Origin: Oxalobacter sp.
GTDB lineage: Bacteria > Pseudomonadota > Gammaproteobacteria > Burkholderiales > Burkholderiaceae_D
Assembly: GCA_003605115.1 (NCBI GenBank)
Contig: QZKY01000016.1
Span: 173,776 to 237,775 of the forward strand
DNA: 64,000 nucleotides
Reading direction: 5' to 3'
Shown: one piece after another, positions 27,449 through 35,001 of the stretch
Position numbering within the stretch: the first letter of the stretch is position 1
How the letters are laid out: each line of letters starts with the position of its first letter
Program-made: the position numbers and the translations under genes
Notes under the pieces: generated by a model
Database searches by the model: none
Told to the model about the DNA's origin: nothing
What the model saw: only the letters and a program-made list of their open reading frames with translations

Positions 27449-28447
27449 ATGATTACTAAGTCAAAGCTAGCTGAAACAAAACAGGTAAAGGCTAGCCCCA
27501 AAAAGCCGACGCTAGTCAAAGCAAAACTAGATGAGGCAATGCCAGATAAACTAAATTTACACTACGCAACTGCTTTAGGTAGTGCTTATCTTGGGGACAG
27601 TCTCAAGCTACTGCCACAAATTCCAGATGACTCCATTGATCTCATCCTCACGTCACCTCCTTTTGCGCTAAAAAGGAAGAAAGAGTACGGAAATGAAGAT
27701 GAGGACAAATATGTCGATTGGTTTATGGGATTTGCAGGACACCTACACCGAATTCTCAAGCCAGAAGGTTCATTTGTACTCGATTTGGGTGGCGCATACA
27801 TGCCTGGCTTCCCTGTGCGCAGTATTTATCAATTCGAACTGTTAGTGCGCCTTGTTCGTGAAACTGGCTTCTACCTTTCTCAAGAATTTTATCACTACAA
27901 TCCGGCGCGGCTTCCTGCGCCAGCTGAGTGGGTTAACGTTCGGCGTATCCGAGTCAAGGACAGTGTAAATGTAGTGTGGTGGCTTTCGAAGTCAAAAAAC
28001 CCCAAGGCGGATAATCGTAAAGTGCTGAAGCCCTACAGCGATAGCATGAAAACGCTATTGAAAAATGGCTATACCGCAAAACTACGACCGAGCGGTCATG
28101 ATATTTCCGACAAGTTCAGTAAGGACAATGGCGGAGCGATTCCTCCTAATTTGCTTGAACTAGCTAATACTGACAGCAATAGTGCATATCAGAAAATGTG
28201 CAGAAATGCCGGATTGAAGGTTCATCCTGCTCGCTTCCCTTCGGGCTTTGCTGAGTTCTTTATCAAGTTCCTGACAAATGAAGGAGATTTAGTTTTTGAT
28301 CTGTTTGCCGGGTCGAATACAACAGGCCTGGTTGCTGAGACGCTTGGACGTCGTTGGCTAGCATCAGAACTATCTCAAGAATACTTAGATGGCAGCATCT
28401 TTCGCTTTGATCCTAAGGTAGTTCAATGTGGGCAAATTAAGAAATAG
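27449..28447 (+). CDS. Site-specific DNA methyltransferase, N4-cytosine/N6-adenine beta class
   Basis: A 332-residue modification enzyme. Motif IV is TSPPF (68-72) and the AdoMet motif I, DLFAGSNTTG (284-293), comes after it, the order of beta-class enzymes; TSPPF is common among N4-cytosine enzymes such as M.PvuII, so m4C is favoured over m6A. The N-terminal 30 residues are Lys-rich. The target-recognition region lies between the motifs and gives no hint of the sequence. The start ATG 27449 lacks a clear ribosome site; ATG 27539 is an alternative. The HNH nuclease gene starts 7 bases after its stop, so the two probably form a restriction-modification pair carried by the prophage. Confidence 0.9.
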   Translation: MITKSKLAETKQVKASPKKPTLVKAKLDEAMPDKLNLHYATALGSAYLGDSLKLLPQIPDDSIDLILTSPPFALKRKKEYGNEDEDKYVDWFMGFAGHLHRILKPEGSFVLDLGGAYMPGFPVRSIYQFELLVRLVRETGFYLSQEFYHYNPARLPAPAEWVNVRRIRVKDSVNVVWWLSKSKNPKADNRKVLKPYSDSMKTLLKNGYTAKLRPSGHDISDKFSKDNGGAIPPNLLELANTDSNSAYQKMCRNAGLKVHPARFPSGFAEFFIKFLTNEGDLVFDLFAGSNTTGLVAETLGRRWLASELSQEYLDGSIFRFDPKVVQCGQIKK

Positions 28448-28454
28448 GAAAATA

Positions 28455-29441
28455 ATGGCTACTACACTATCTCCTAAACAGCTTCTCGAGCAAGTTTTAC
28501 GCGCCGTAGATGAAAGTGGGTGGCAAGCGCTTATTCTAGACGCTCGCAAACCCTTTCGATTACGCTTGTTTCGTAACGACGACAAAGGTTTTGATGTTCG
28601 TATTTACATCTGGAATTGCACGCATGGCGGCGGTGCAGCTCGTGCTAAGGATGAATACCGAGTTCAACTGACAGGAGTAGTGCCAAGTGTGGTTGTCGGA
28701 GAAACTACACTTCTGCTTGGATGGCACTCTGGGTACGAAGTATTTGTGGGCTTTGATATCAACAAACACGATGGTCAGGCATCGCAATCGCCTTCAATTC
28801 AAATAAAGGAAGACACATTACAAAATGCGCATACTCGTGCTTTCGCAATTTATCATCGACAAAACGGTGAAATTGCCGTTGCCTTCCGGCCAGAATTTCT
28901 CGCCGAATATGCGCTAAATGCAAAATCACTTCATCTTACTGGCAAGGCGGCGGCGGATATGTCGCTGTTAAACAGCCTTGATACGTTAACAGAAGATCAA
29001 ATTGACGCAGTAAAAAATCATGAGCGTCAAATAGTGCTCGCTCAAATCGCACGAAAATATCGTGCTGCCGATTTTCGTAAGCGCGTCCTGGGGGCATATC
29101 AACATCGTTGCGCTGCATGCGGCGTACAGCTAGAGTTAATTGATGCCGCTCATATCATTCCAGTTGCGGCGGCTACAAGTACAGACGAAACGAAAAACGG
29201 AATCGCACTCTGTAAGTTGCATCACACAGCATTTGACCGGAACCTAATTTCATTTGATGAGCGTTATAAAATTGAAGTTAGCGATGTCGCGGTATCGCGA
29301 CTAACCACAGCAAATCTTGTGGGTGGTTTAAAAGAGTTTAGACGGAATCTACGAACGGCAATCATTTTGCCTAATGATCGGCGCGACTATCCGCCACCTC
29401 AATATATCGTCGAATCCCGCAAGGTGCGTAATTGGGCATGA
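28455..29441 (+). CDS. HNH restriction-type endonuclease
   Basis: A 328-residue protein whose C-terminal third is an HNH_2-type nuclease: two zinc cysteines in HRCAACG, the catalytic region DAAHIIPVAAATSTDETKNG, and LCKLHHTAFDRNLISFD. The N-terminal half (YIWNCTHGGGAARAKDEYR, LLLGWHSGYEVFVGFDINKH) was not matched to a named domain but its pattern recurs in HNH nucleases beside methyltransferases. I chose ATG 28455 because an AGGA site precedes it; the frame is open to 28428 inside the methyltransferase gene. With the adjacent methylase it most likely forms a type II restriction-modification system; a methyl-dependent nuclease is a less likely reading. Confidence 0.85.
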   Translation: MATTLSPKQLLEQVLRAVDESGWQALILDARKPFRLRLFRNDDKGFDVRIYIWNCTHGGGAARAKDEYRVQLTGVVPSVVVGETTLLLGWHSGYEVFVGFDINKHDGQASQSPSIQIKEDTLQNAHTRAFAIYHRQNGEIAVAFRPEFLAEYALNAKSLHLTGKAAADMSLLNSLDTLTEDQIDAVKNHERQIVLAQIARKYRAADFRKRVLGAYQHRCAACGVQLELIDAAHIIPVAAATSTDETKNGIALCKLHHTAFDRNLISFDERYKIEVSDVAVSRLTTANLVGGLKEFRRNLRTAIILPNDRRDYPPPQYIVESRKVRNWA

Positions 29442-29453
29442 AAGGAATTTGTG

Positions 29454-29636
29454 ATGTCTAAACAGATTGAAAAGAATAATTGGGATGCGAAGCTGCTCGA
29501 TGCAGGTGACGGATCTGGGGATCTGATTTTGGTATTGCCTCCAGAACTAGTTCAGAAAGTGGGGTGTAATGTGGGCGATAAATTTGAAATTGATTGTGAT
29601 GAAAAAGATGGACGTATTTGGTTTAAGAAGAAATAA
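29454..29636 (+). CDS. Small AbrB/SpoVT-type protein
   Basis: A 60-residue protein with the swapped-hairpin pattern of AbrB/MazE-like DNA-binding domains: LILVLPPELVQKVG then NVGDKFEIDCDEKDGRIWFK. It follows the nuclease gene by about a dozen bases with an AAGGA site, so it is in the same operon. The start is ATG 29454, or GTG 29451. It could be an antitoxin without a visible toxin, or the regulator of the restriction operon, a role filled by controller (C) proteins in other systems. The coding context supports expression; the function is a guess. Confidence 0.7.
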   Translation: MSKQIEKNNWDAKLLDAGDGSGDLILVLPPELVQKVGCNVGDKFEIDCDEKDGRIWFKKK

Positions 29637-29646
29637 GATATACCAA

Positions 29647-30879
29647 TTAGATCCGTGTTAATTGAAGCACCAAGAGAATTTCAGATTTTGAAGTCTCTGA
29701 ATTTTTTGATCGCAGAAAACTCGGCATAAACGATGCCCCACTGCTGCCCTCAGTTTCTTTGTTTTCAGCCAAACCACCCAGGACAACCACATCATCATCA
29801 GCAAGACTCAAATTCGTTTTTAGTTCTCGCTTTATCAAAGTCGGTGAATTGTTGACGCCTGTACTTGTGACGACAAAATTGGACATTTGTTGCAACACTT
29901 CCAGATCTACAGTCGAATCGTGTACTAAAGGTTGAAGTTCAAATATGACCCCACTACTTCGGTATTCGACAGATTGAATTGGGGTTTGTCCGTTCCCTGG
30001 GTATGAAATTGCTCCTATCACAGGCACATCCTGACCAACTGTAAATCGACCTGTTCCACCTGATCGGACGCGCAAGGACGGTGTACTGACGACTTTAAAT
30101 CTGCTATCTGTAGAAAGTGCAGAAAATACCGCATCAATCGATTGATTTTTGAAGCGAAAAAATGAACTAAGAGAATCGCCAACACCAGTACCCAAAGAAA
30201 ATTTACCCGCAAGCAGATTGAGTGCCATTGAGAAGGCTGAACCATCTTTATCGCTTGATGATACTTCGTACAGCACCGCTCGAACCATAACTTCGCCAAT
30301 GGGCCTGTCAATTTGCTCAAGCACTTTTTTTAATAAGTCGACTTCGTTGGGAGTTCCTGAAAAAACGAGCGTATCAGTACGACGGTCTATGCTTGCAGCT
30401 ACAGAACCTGTTGGCGTGGCTTGCTGAGGAGCTTTGCTTCCTTGTGGTGCGCGAATAACTTTATTCGATGTGAAAGAGCCTTTGACAAGCGGTGACACTA
30501 TATCCGTCAGATACGAGCCATCACGGTATTTTGGTCGGTAGACAAGTATATCTGTGGCTTTGTTCGCTTCGTCTTCTGCTTTCTTCCTAGCGACAAAATC
30601 GATTCCTGATCTACGATACACACTTAGGCCAATCGAATCAAAAAAAGCTGAAACGAATTTTCGCAAGTCCCCTTTTTTTGAATCGTATCTGAATGAAACA
30701 ATACGATTGTCCGTCAATACCTCTGGATCAATCACATACGCATCTTTCAAAGCCTCCGAATATATAAATTGAACCACTTGGGCTACATTGATTGAGCGAA
30801 TATCAAATTTCGCCTGAGTTTCTTTTGCGAATGCGTGTGCATTAAGCATGATCAGAAGTGCAAAAAGAACTTTTTTCAC
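29647..30879 (-). CDS. Filamentous phage secretin (pIV-like)
   Basis: Outer-membrane channel through which the filament leaves the cell. The 410-residue protein has a signal peptide (MKKVLFALLIMLNAHAFA), two N-domains (about 25-200) and a C-terminal secretin domain with FKVVSTPSLRVRSGG, GQDVPVIG, the VEYRSSGVIFELQPLV core strand and the amphipathic C-terminal LADDDVVVLGGL. Its start overlaps the stop of zot by 4 bases. It is the last gene of the leftward structural operon. Many inoviruses borrow the host secretin, so an own copy is worth noting. It converges on the AbrB-like gene with only 10 bases between them. Confidence 0.93.
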   Translation of the reverse strand: MKKVLFALLIMLNAHAFAKETQAKFDIRSINVAQVVQFIYSEALKDAYVIDPEVLTDNRIVSFRYDSKKGDLRKFVSAFFDSIGLSVYRRSGIDFVARKKAEDEANKATDILVYRPKYRDGSYLTDIVSPLVKGSFTSNKVIRAPQGSKAPQQATPTGSVAASIDRRTDTLVFSGTPNEVDLLKKVLEQIDRPIGEVMVRAVLYEVSSSDKDGSAFSMALNLLAGKFSLGTGVGDSLSSFFRFKNQSIDAVFSALSTDSRFKVVSTPSLRVRSGGTGRFTVGQDVPVIGAISYPGNGQTPIQSVEYRSSGVIFELQPLVHDSTVDLEVLQQMSNFVVTSTGVNNSPTLIKRELKTNLSLADDDVVVLGGLAENKETEGSSGASFMPSFLRSKNSETSKSEILLVLQLTRI

Positions 30880-32009
30880 TTGACGATTTCTTTCTTTGTT
30901 GGTGTGGTTGACGACAATGAGCCAGTCGATAATGCTGGTGGAACCGGGGCTGATCTAGCCGCTATTGCTTTTCCTGACCAGGATGTGACTCGATCACCAT
31001 CGACCCGGCCAACCTGTATTAATCCAGTATGCTGAAACATCGACGGTGACTCAAAACGAACAGATCCTTCCTGATTAGTGACCAAGACAAAGGCTTGGCC
31101 ATTGACATAGATTGAACCAGAAGCGCGCCATACCTCACTGAACGATTTTGTAGGGGGTTTTGTAGGAGCAACAGTGGGAGTTTGAGCAGGTGTTGTCGCT
31201 GTTGATGTTGCTTTAGGTGTTGAGATGGTGCTGTTCGCATCAGCAGGCTTAAAAAAGCAAAAAACTTGCCAAGCCGAAAAAATCCCAAAAATTACAGCCA
31301 CGGCCAACCCGAACCATAATTTCTTGTTTGCGAAAATATTCTGTCGATTATCTACATTGACAGTTTTTCCTTCTGCGCCGCCTTTAAAGCTGGAATAGAG
31401 CGGAAAAATCTCTTTTCGATATCGACGTACCCATTCTCCGATTCTCACCTGCTTGGTCTGTTTATAGCCTTCCCAGCATGTAACGCTGTAGGTGTTGTCC
31501 ATGCCAAGAGAAACTTTTTTATGAGTTCGGAAATTGAAAGCAACAACATTTTTCACAAAACGATGCAGCGTTCCCATGTCTTGGATCATCAACACAAGAT
31601 CGCAAGCAACACCTGAACTAGGATGCGTAAAGTGACCGTGTTCGAGGAAGAAAGACTTATGCTGCTTGAGCAGCTTAGAATCTGTTCCCCAAAAGCGCCA
31701 CGCTTCATCTATGCAGACAAGATCACCTGGTTGAACGATTGTGTCGGTATGCGCAGCCTTTCCGTCATCGTAGTGCGGAAAAAAATCTTCTCGGAATACA
31801 TCAGCATTGGTAACATGAACAACAACGCCAAGTTTTTCAGGGGCTATGTTATTTTTTTCTGAAACGTATTCACGGATGAGGTCATTGGAAATCCCGTCTA
31901 CATTTGTGACCACCCTCCGTCCAGATGCAATTGCGGTCAGGATAACTTCTGAGACAACCTCGTAGCTCTTTCCTGAACGCATCAAGCCTGTGTAAACGTT
32001 GATTGGCAT
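30876..32009 (-). CDS. zot: Zonula occludens toxin-like assembly ATPase (pI-like)
   Basis: Inner-membrane ATPase that drives filament assembly and export. The 377 residues show a Walker A motif GLMRSGKS (8-15), Walker B LVCIDEAW (97-104), one membrane segment at about 231-252, and a periplasmic tail with a Thr/Pro-rich linker. Positively charged residues just before the membrane segment and the N-in orientation match pI/Zot proteins. It lies 3 bases downstream of a 41-residue membrane protein and overlaps the secretin by 4 bases. The name Zot comes from Vibrio; no toxin activity is implied. Confidence 0.95.
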   Translation of the reverse strand: MPINVYTGLMRSGKSYEVVSEVILTAIASGRRVVTNVDGISNDLIREYVSEKNNIAPEKLGVVVHVTNADVFREDFFPHYDDGKAAHTDTIVQPGDLVCIDEAWRFWGTDSKLLKQHKSFFLEHGHFTHPSSGVACDLVLMIQDMGTLHRFVKNVVAFNFRTHKKVSLGMDNTYSVTCWEGYKQTKQVRIGEWVRRYRKEIFPLYSSFKGGAEGKTVNVDNRQNIFANKKLWFGLAVAVIFGIFSAWQVFCFFKPADANSTISTPKATSTATTPAQTPTVAPTKPPTKSFSEVWRASGSIYVNGQAFVLVTNQEGSVRFESPSMFQHTGLIQVGRVDGDRVTSWSGKAIAARSAPVPPALSTGSLSSTTPTKKEIVK

Positions 32010-32012
32010 AGG

Positions 32013-32138
32013 TTAGCGAAGAAGCGAGAAGAGCGGATAAAAACTCCAGATAACCACGCACAAAATAATGATTACAACGATTGCAACTATCGATGTCTCA
32101 TCTAGAAGCGTAAGCAATTCATAGAGGAAATTTTTCAT
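32013..32138 (-). CDS. Small single-span membrane protein, putative minor coat
   Basis: A 41-residue peptide starting MKNFLYELLTLLDETSIVAI with one hydrophobic span (IVAIVVIIILCVVIWSFY) and a C-terminal arginine. I chose ATG 32138, two bases after the stop of the DUF2523 gene; the longer frame to 32243 overlaps that gene out of frame. The size and topology fit minor coat proteins of filamentous phages, or a fragment of the pI module. No homology is claimed. Confidence 0.7.
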   Translation of the reverse strand: MKNFLYELLTLLDETSIVAIVVIIILCVVIWSFYPLFSLLR

Positions 32139-32140
32139 GA

Positions 32141-32428
32141 CTATCCGATCAAAGGAATTCGACGAATGATGAAACGAGTAACCCATGATGAAAGCAAAAT
32201 TGGGATACCAGCAGAGACGTTGAACAAATCGAGGAAATACCAAACTGCTGATGGAATGCCGCCAAGAGAATTACTAAGCGCCGATGCATCAGGCAGCAAT
32301 GGAGACAAAACAGCTATAAATCCAGTTGTAATGAAAAACAACGCGAAAAATACGACGAACTTGATAATGACTGAGCGAAGAACAAAACCCAGTGCGAAAT
32401 TAACGGCCGATACGAGAATTGCATACAT
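32141..32428 (-). CDS. DUF2523-type, pVI-like minor coat protein
   Basis: A 95-residue, strongly hydrophobic protein with about three membrane spans (FALGFVLRSVII, VVFFALFFITTGFIAVL, and a third at GIPILLSSWVTRFI). It occupies the place of gene VI between the adsorption protein and zot, and resembles DUF2523 proteins from other inoviruses. In Ff phage pVI works with pIII to cap the filament and release it from the membrane. Its start is 9 bases after the adsorption-protein stop. Confidence 0.85.
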   Translation of the reverse strand: MYAILVSAVNFALGFVLRSVIIKFVVFFALFFITTGFIAVLSPLLPDASALSNSLGGIPSAVWYFLDLFNVSAGIPILLSSWVTRFIIRRIPLIG

Positions 32429-32437
32429 TTTTCTCTC

Positions 32438-33910
32438 CTATGCAGCCAAAATTATGAAAATTCCGATCACTATCCAGACGAAGGCCATAACCGCATAGAG
32501 CGTCGGTTTGGACTGATCTAGGATTGTGCAATGCGTATCCAACACCAAATGTTTTTCGAAGATGTCTACAGATGGTTTAGGGCATTCAGAGGCATGCTGT
32601 GGCACAACGAATGATCTAAAACTCGGGAATAAGTTGAGGATTGGATCGAGAATTTGCTGAGGCGTGGGGGTGGTCTCAAGCACAGGCTCAGGGATTCCCG
32701 GATTTGGCCCCAGATCGACGCCAGAAGATGGTGGGGAATATGGTGAAGTGTTTGGGTTGATATTTATAACGATTGGCTGACCAGGCGCACTAACAGGATT
32801 TAAGCCATCTTGGACGGTGGGATAAGGATCACCGTTCGGGTTGTTCTGTGGGTTGTATGCATCGCCTACATCGGACTGTGTGATTGGATTGGAAACGTCA
32901 TATGGGACACCGTCATACCCTGGCTGAGCAGCGGCTCGCTGCCATGCGTCATTTGCGATCTTGGCGATAATCTCTGGGTTTATTGGTGATCCTTTTAAGT
33001 TTTGATCAAGCGGAATAATATTGTTTGCTACGTCTTGAACGGTGCCTGTTTTTGTTTGAACTTTAGTTATAACGAGGGGGGGCGTACACGCCTTCGCATT
33101 ATTATTCCAGGAATAACCGCCCGGACAATATCCCGGATACCGATAAGAGAACATCATTTCTTGCCGAACTGATTGCCCAGTACATGCAGGCTTTACGTCT
33201 ATTCCTCCTTGACACGATTGTTGGTCAAAAGTAACCAATTTTCTTGCGTTAATTTGATTCGTGTATTGGTTGTAGGTATAGATAATTCCGTCAGAAACGA
33301 CGATGTTTTTCGCAATATATATCGACTCATATTGTGGAATGGAGTTATACCACTCAAAATATTCATAGATACCTGCAACGTTAGGCGAATCACCATACCA
33401 AATCTCTTCTTGAAATTCTGGCGGTCTCGTTGATGTGTTCGGATTAGGAACTTGAACAGTTTCTTTGTATGTAACGGTAGGAATTACTGAGTTTGAAGAG
33501 CCGGAGCTTGACGGGGGAAGTACTTCAATATTCTGTTCGCCAGTAACTTGCGGAGCGGGTAGATCAGGTGTGTAGTAATCAAGCCCCAACTTGACCCCAT
33601 AACCAATTGCAGCCGAAGCGAGCAATGTCAGCCATACTGGCGCACCGACAGCCCCAATTACAGCAGAACCGCCGACACTTGCCGCAGTAGCCGCAACATC
33701 AGTAAGCGTAATTGATGCTGCGGATAATGTTGCTGCAAATTTTGGATCGTTTACAGCGAATCCCCTCAGCTTCATTTTTGTCACAAGCGTTTTCCCGACC
33801 GCCATTGCAAATTGACTTGCTGGCAGGGCTTGTGCGTGGGAAAGCACAGGTGCGACAGTCAAATAAAATAAAAGCGAGAGAAGACAGAAGAAGTGAATTA
33901 TTTTTTTCAT
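32438..33910 (-). CDS. Adsorption (pIII/TspB-like) virion protein
   Basis: A 490-residue exported protein at the gene III position. A signal peptide (MKKIIHFFCLLSLLFYLTVA, cleaved after SHAQA) starts at ATG 33910, overlapping the 27-residue gene by 4 bases; the longer frame to 33973 adds an unsuitable N-terminus. A hydrophobic Ala-rich segment, a Cys-containing domain (around CQGGIDVKPAC and YCPGGYSW), a Pro/Asn/Ser-rich linker (about 340-430) and a C-terminal ECPKPSVDIF with a final membrane anchor follow. The layout matches TspB-type proteins of Neisseria phages. It would bind the pilus and Tol receptors of the host; this protein normally varies most among related phages. Confidence 0.85.
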   Translation of the reverse strand: MKKIIHFFCLLSLLFYLTVAPVLSHAQALPASQFAMAVGKTLVTKMKLRGFAVNDPKFAATLSAASITLTDVAATAASVGGSAVIGAVGAPVWLTLLASAAIGYGVKLGLDYYTPDLPAPQVTGEQNIEVLPPSSSGSSNSVIPTVTYKETVQVPNPNTSTRPPEFQEEIWYGDSPNVAGIYEYFEWYNSIPQYESIYIAKNIVVSDGIIYTYNQYTNQINARKLVTFDQQSCQGGIDVKPACTGQSVRQEMMFSYRYPGYCPGGYSWNNNAKACTPPLVITKVQTKTGTVQDVANNIIPLDQNLKGSPINPEIIAKIANDAWQRAAAQPGYDGVPYDVSNPITQSDVGDAYNPQNNPNGDPYPTVQDGLNPVSAPGQPIVININPNTSPYSPPSSGVDLGPNPGIPEPVLETTPTPQQILDPILNLFPSFRSFVVPQHASECPKPSVDIFEKHLVLDTHCTILDQSKPTLYAVMAFVWIVIGIFIILAA

Positions 33911-33990
33911 TTCAAGCCTTCTATCACCGCCCATGCGGACAATAAACCCCAAACGAACATGCCGAAGTACCACATCTCATTAACCGTCAT
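33907..33990 (-). CDS. 27-residue hydrophobic peptide, putative minor coat protein
   Basis: A 27-residue frame starting MTVNEMWYFGMFVWGLLSAW on the minus strand. A GAGG ribosome site lies 6 bases before ATG 33990 and the stop overlaps the start of the adsorption gene (ATGA), as in genuine coupled phage genes. A single short hydrophobic stretch and aromatic content fit the pVII/pIX-type coat peptides of filamentous phages, which are 30-35 residues. It is missed by any 60-residue cut-off. Confidence 0.65.
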   Translation of the reverse strand: MTVNEMWYFGMFVWGLLSAWAVIEGLK

Positions 33991-34027
33991 TGCAGCCTCA
34001 CCCGTAAAATGGATACATGTTGCGTTT

Positions 34028-34065
34028 GATAACCACGAGAGGGACCGGTGCACCTCTCGTGTTAT
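34028..34065 (-). terminator. Strong hairpin after the major coat gene
   Basis: A 14-bp stem with one bulged base (GATAACACGAGAGG with CCTCTCGTGGTTATC on the minus strand) lies 10 bases after the major coat stop and ends before the 27-residue gene. It lacks a T-run, so it may be a partial terminator or mRNA-stabilising stem rather than a full intrinsic terminator. Ff phages have a terminator at this same place, after gene VIII. Confidence 0.6.
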
Positions 34066-34074
34066 CTCAAACGA

Positions 34075-34290
34075 TTAGCGGCCACGCAGCATCGACAAAC
34101 CGATGGCGGCACCTTTCACGGCCACGTACACAACAGCCAGCATGCCAGCGATACCGAGGACAGCGGTAGTAACCGTGCCGAAATCGACTGCCGAGGTCAG
34201 ACCAGTCATATCCGGGCCAGCAGCGAATGCCGATGCGGAAGTGGCGATAGTTACTGCGACAGCAGCGAATTGTTTTGCGATTTTTTTCAT
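34075..34290 (-). CDS. Major coat protein (pVIII-like) precursor
   Basis: A 71-residue precursor: signal peptide MKKIAKQFAAVAVTIATSAS cleaved after AFA, leaving a mature chain of about 47 residues with an acidic/amphipathic start (AGPDMTGLTSAVDFGT), a hydrophobic span (VLGIAGMLAVVYVAVKGAAI) and a basic C-terminus (LRGR) that contacts DNA. This is the exact layout of filamentous phage major coats. I chose ATG 34290, which has an AGGAG site; the frame is open to 34344 but the extension is meaningless. Thousands of copies would form the filament, and the hairpin downstream would favour high expression of this gene. Confidence 0.93.
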   Translation of the reverse strand: MKKIAKQFAAVAVTIATSASAFAAGPDMTGLTSAVDFGTVTTAVLGIAGMLAVVYVAVKGAAIGLSMLRGR

Positions 34291-34346
34291 TTTTAAAGCT
34301 CCTATAAGTTGATTGTCAGTAACCGACTGACGGCGGTAAAACACGG

Positions 34347-34604
34347 TTAAGTCCTTCCACGGATGACGTTCAGAACAGTCCCAGCAGAACGAGCGAGAAG
34401 ATAAAGACCGAGCACGAACGTGAATGCAAGCGACCAGAGAGCACCAGCAGTGGCATAATCAAACGGTGCGGTTGATGAAACAAGCATTTGAGTAAATTGT
34501 TGATATTCACTCTGCGATAAGACAATGTAACCATTGCAGCTTTCTGGGGCTGCGCTCGTAAGCTGCAAAAAATTGTCATCTGCATTTTTTGTGCAAGAGG
34601 CCAT
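34347..34604 (-). CDS. Small coat/membrane protein between ssDNA-binding and major coat genes
   Basis: An 85-residue protein with two cysteines in the N-terminal part (SCTKN, ESCNGY), then a VLSQSEYQQF segment, a C-terminal hydrophobic span (WSLAFTFVLGLYLLARSAGT) and a basic tail NVIRGRT. A protein of this type is found at the same position in many inoviruses of betaproteobacteria, where it is annotated hypothetical or minor coat. It has no signal peptide. It likely takes the place of the pVII/pIX pair or assists major coat insertion; the exact role is open. Confidence 0.8.
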   Translation of the reverse strand: MASCTKNADDNFLQLTSAAPESCNGYIVLSQSEYQQFTQMLVSSTAPFDYATAGALWSLAFTFVLGLYLLARSAGTVLNVIRGRT

Positions 34605-34620
34605 TACCTATCTCCTTCGG

Positions 34621-34935
34621 TCAAGCGGAAACGGGCTTTTTTTCAGCCGGCGAACGCTCAATTGGCTTAATGCTTGCAACAATGTTTTTGCTCACATCAC
34701 CATTTGTGACACGCATGAATTCGACTTCGCAAATAAGTGGAAATTCGTTGTGCATGATTGCTTGTGCCGCCGCAGCATTTGCAAGCGAGTATTCTTGACT
34801 TGCATATCCTTTGGCACGGCCTGTCGTGAAATCAAGCGATTCCTCGATATAGATTTTTCCGCTATCGATGTTTTTACCATCGATCGCACCCGAGAAAAAT
34901 TTAACGCCTTGAACTTTTACTTTTTCAACTGCCAT
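34621..34935 (-). CDS. ssDNA-binding protein (pV-like)
   Basis: A 104-residue protein starting MAVEKVKVQGVKFFSGAIDG with beta-rich sequence, no membrane span and a Lys/Pro-rich acidic tail. It sits between the replication initiator and the coat genes, where gene V lies in filamentous phages, and fits their OB-fold helix-destabilising proteins that coat new single-stranded DNA before packaging. The gene position is strong evidence; the sequence alone is less so. A GGAGAT-type ribosome site precedes ATG 34935. Confidence 0.8.
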   Translation of the reverse strand: MAVEKVKVQGVKFFSGAIDGKNIDSGKIYIEESLDFTTGRAKGYASQEYSLANAAAAQAIMHNEFPLICEVEFMRVTNGDVSKNIVASIKPIERSPAEKKPVSA

Positions 34936-35001
34936 GATTTATCTCCTTATCGCCTGTTTGCGCGTAATCCAGTCCGGCGACTCCTGGCGCGAGAAAATTG
35001 T

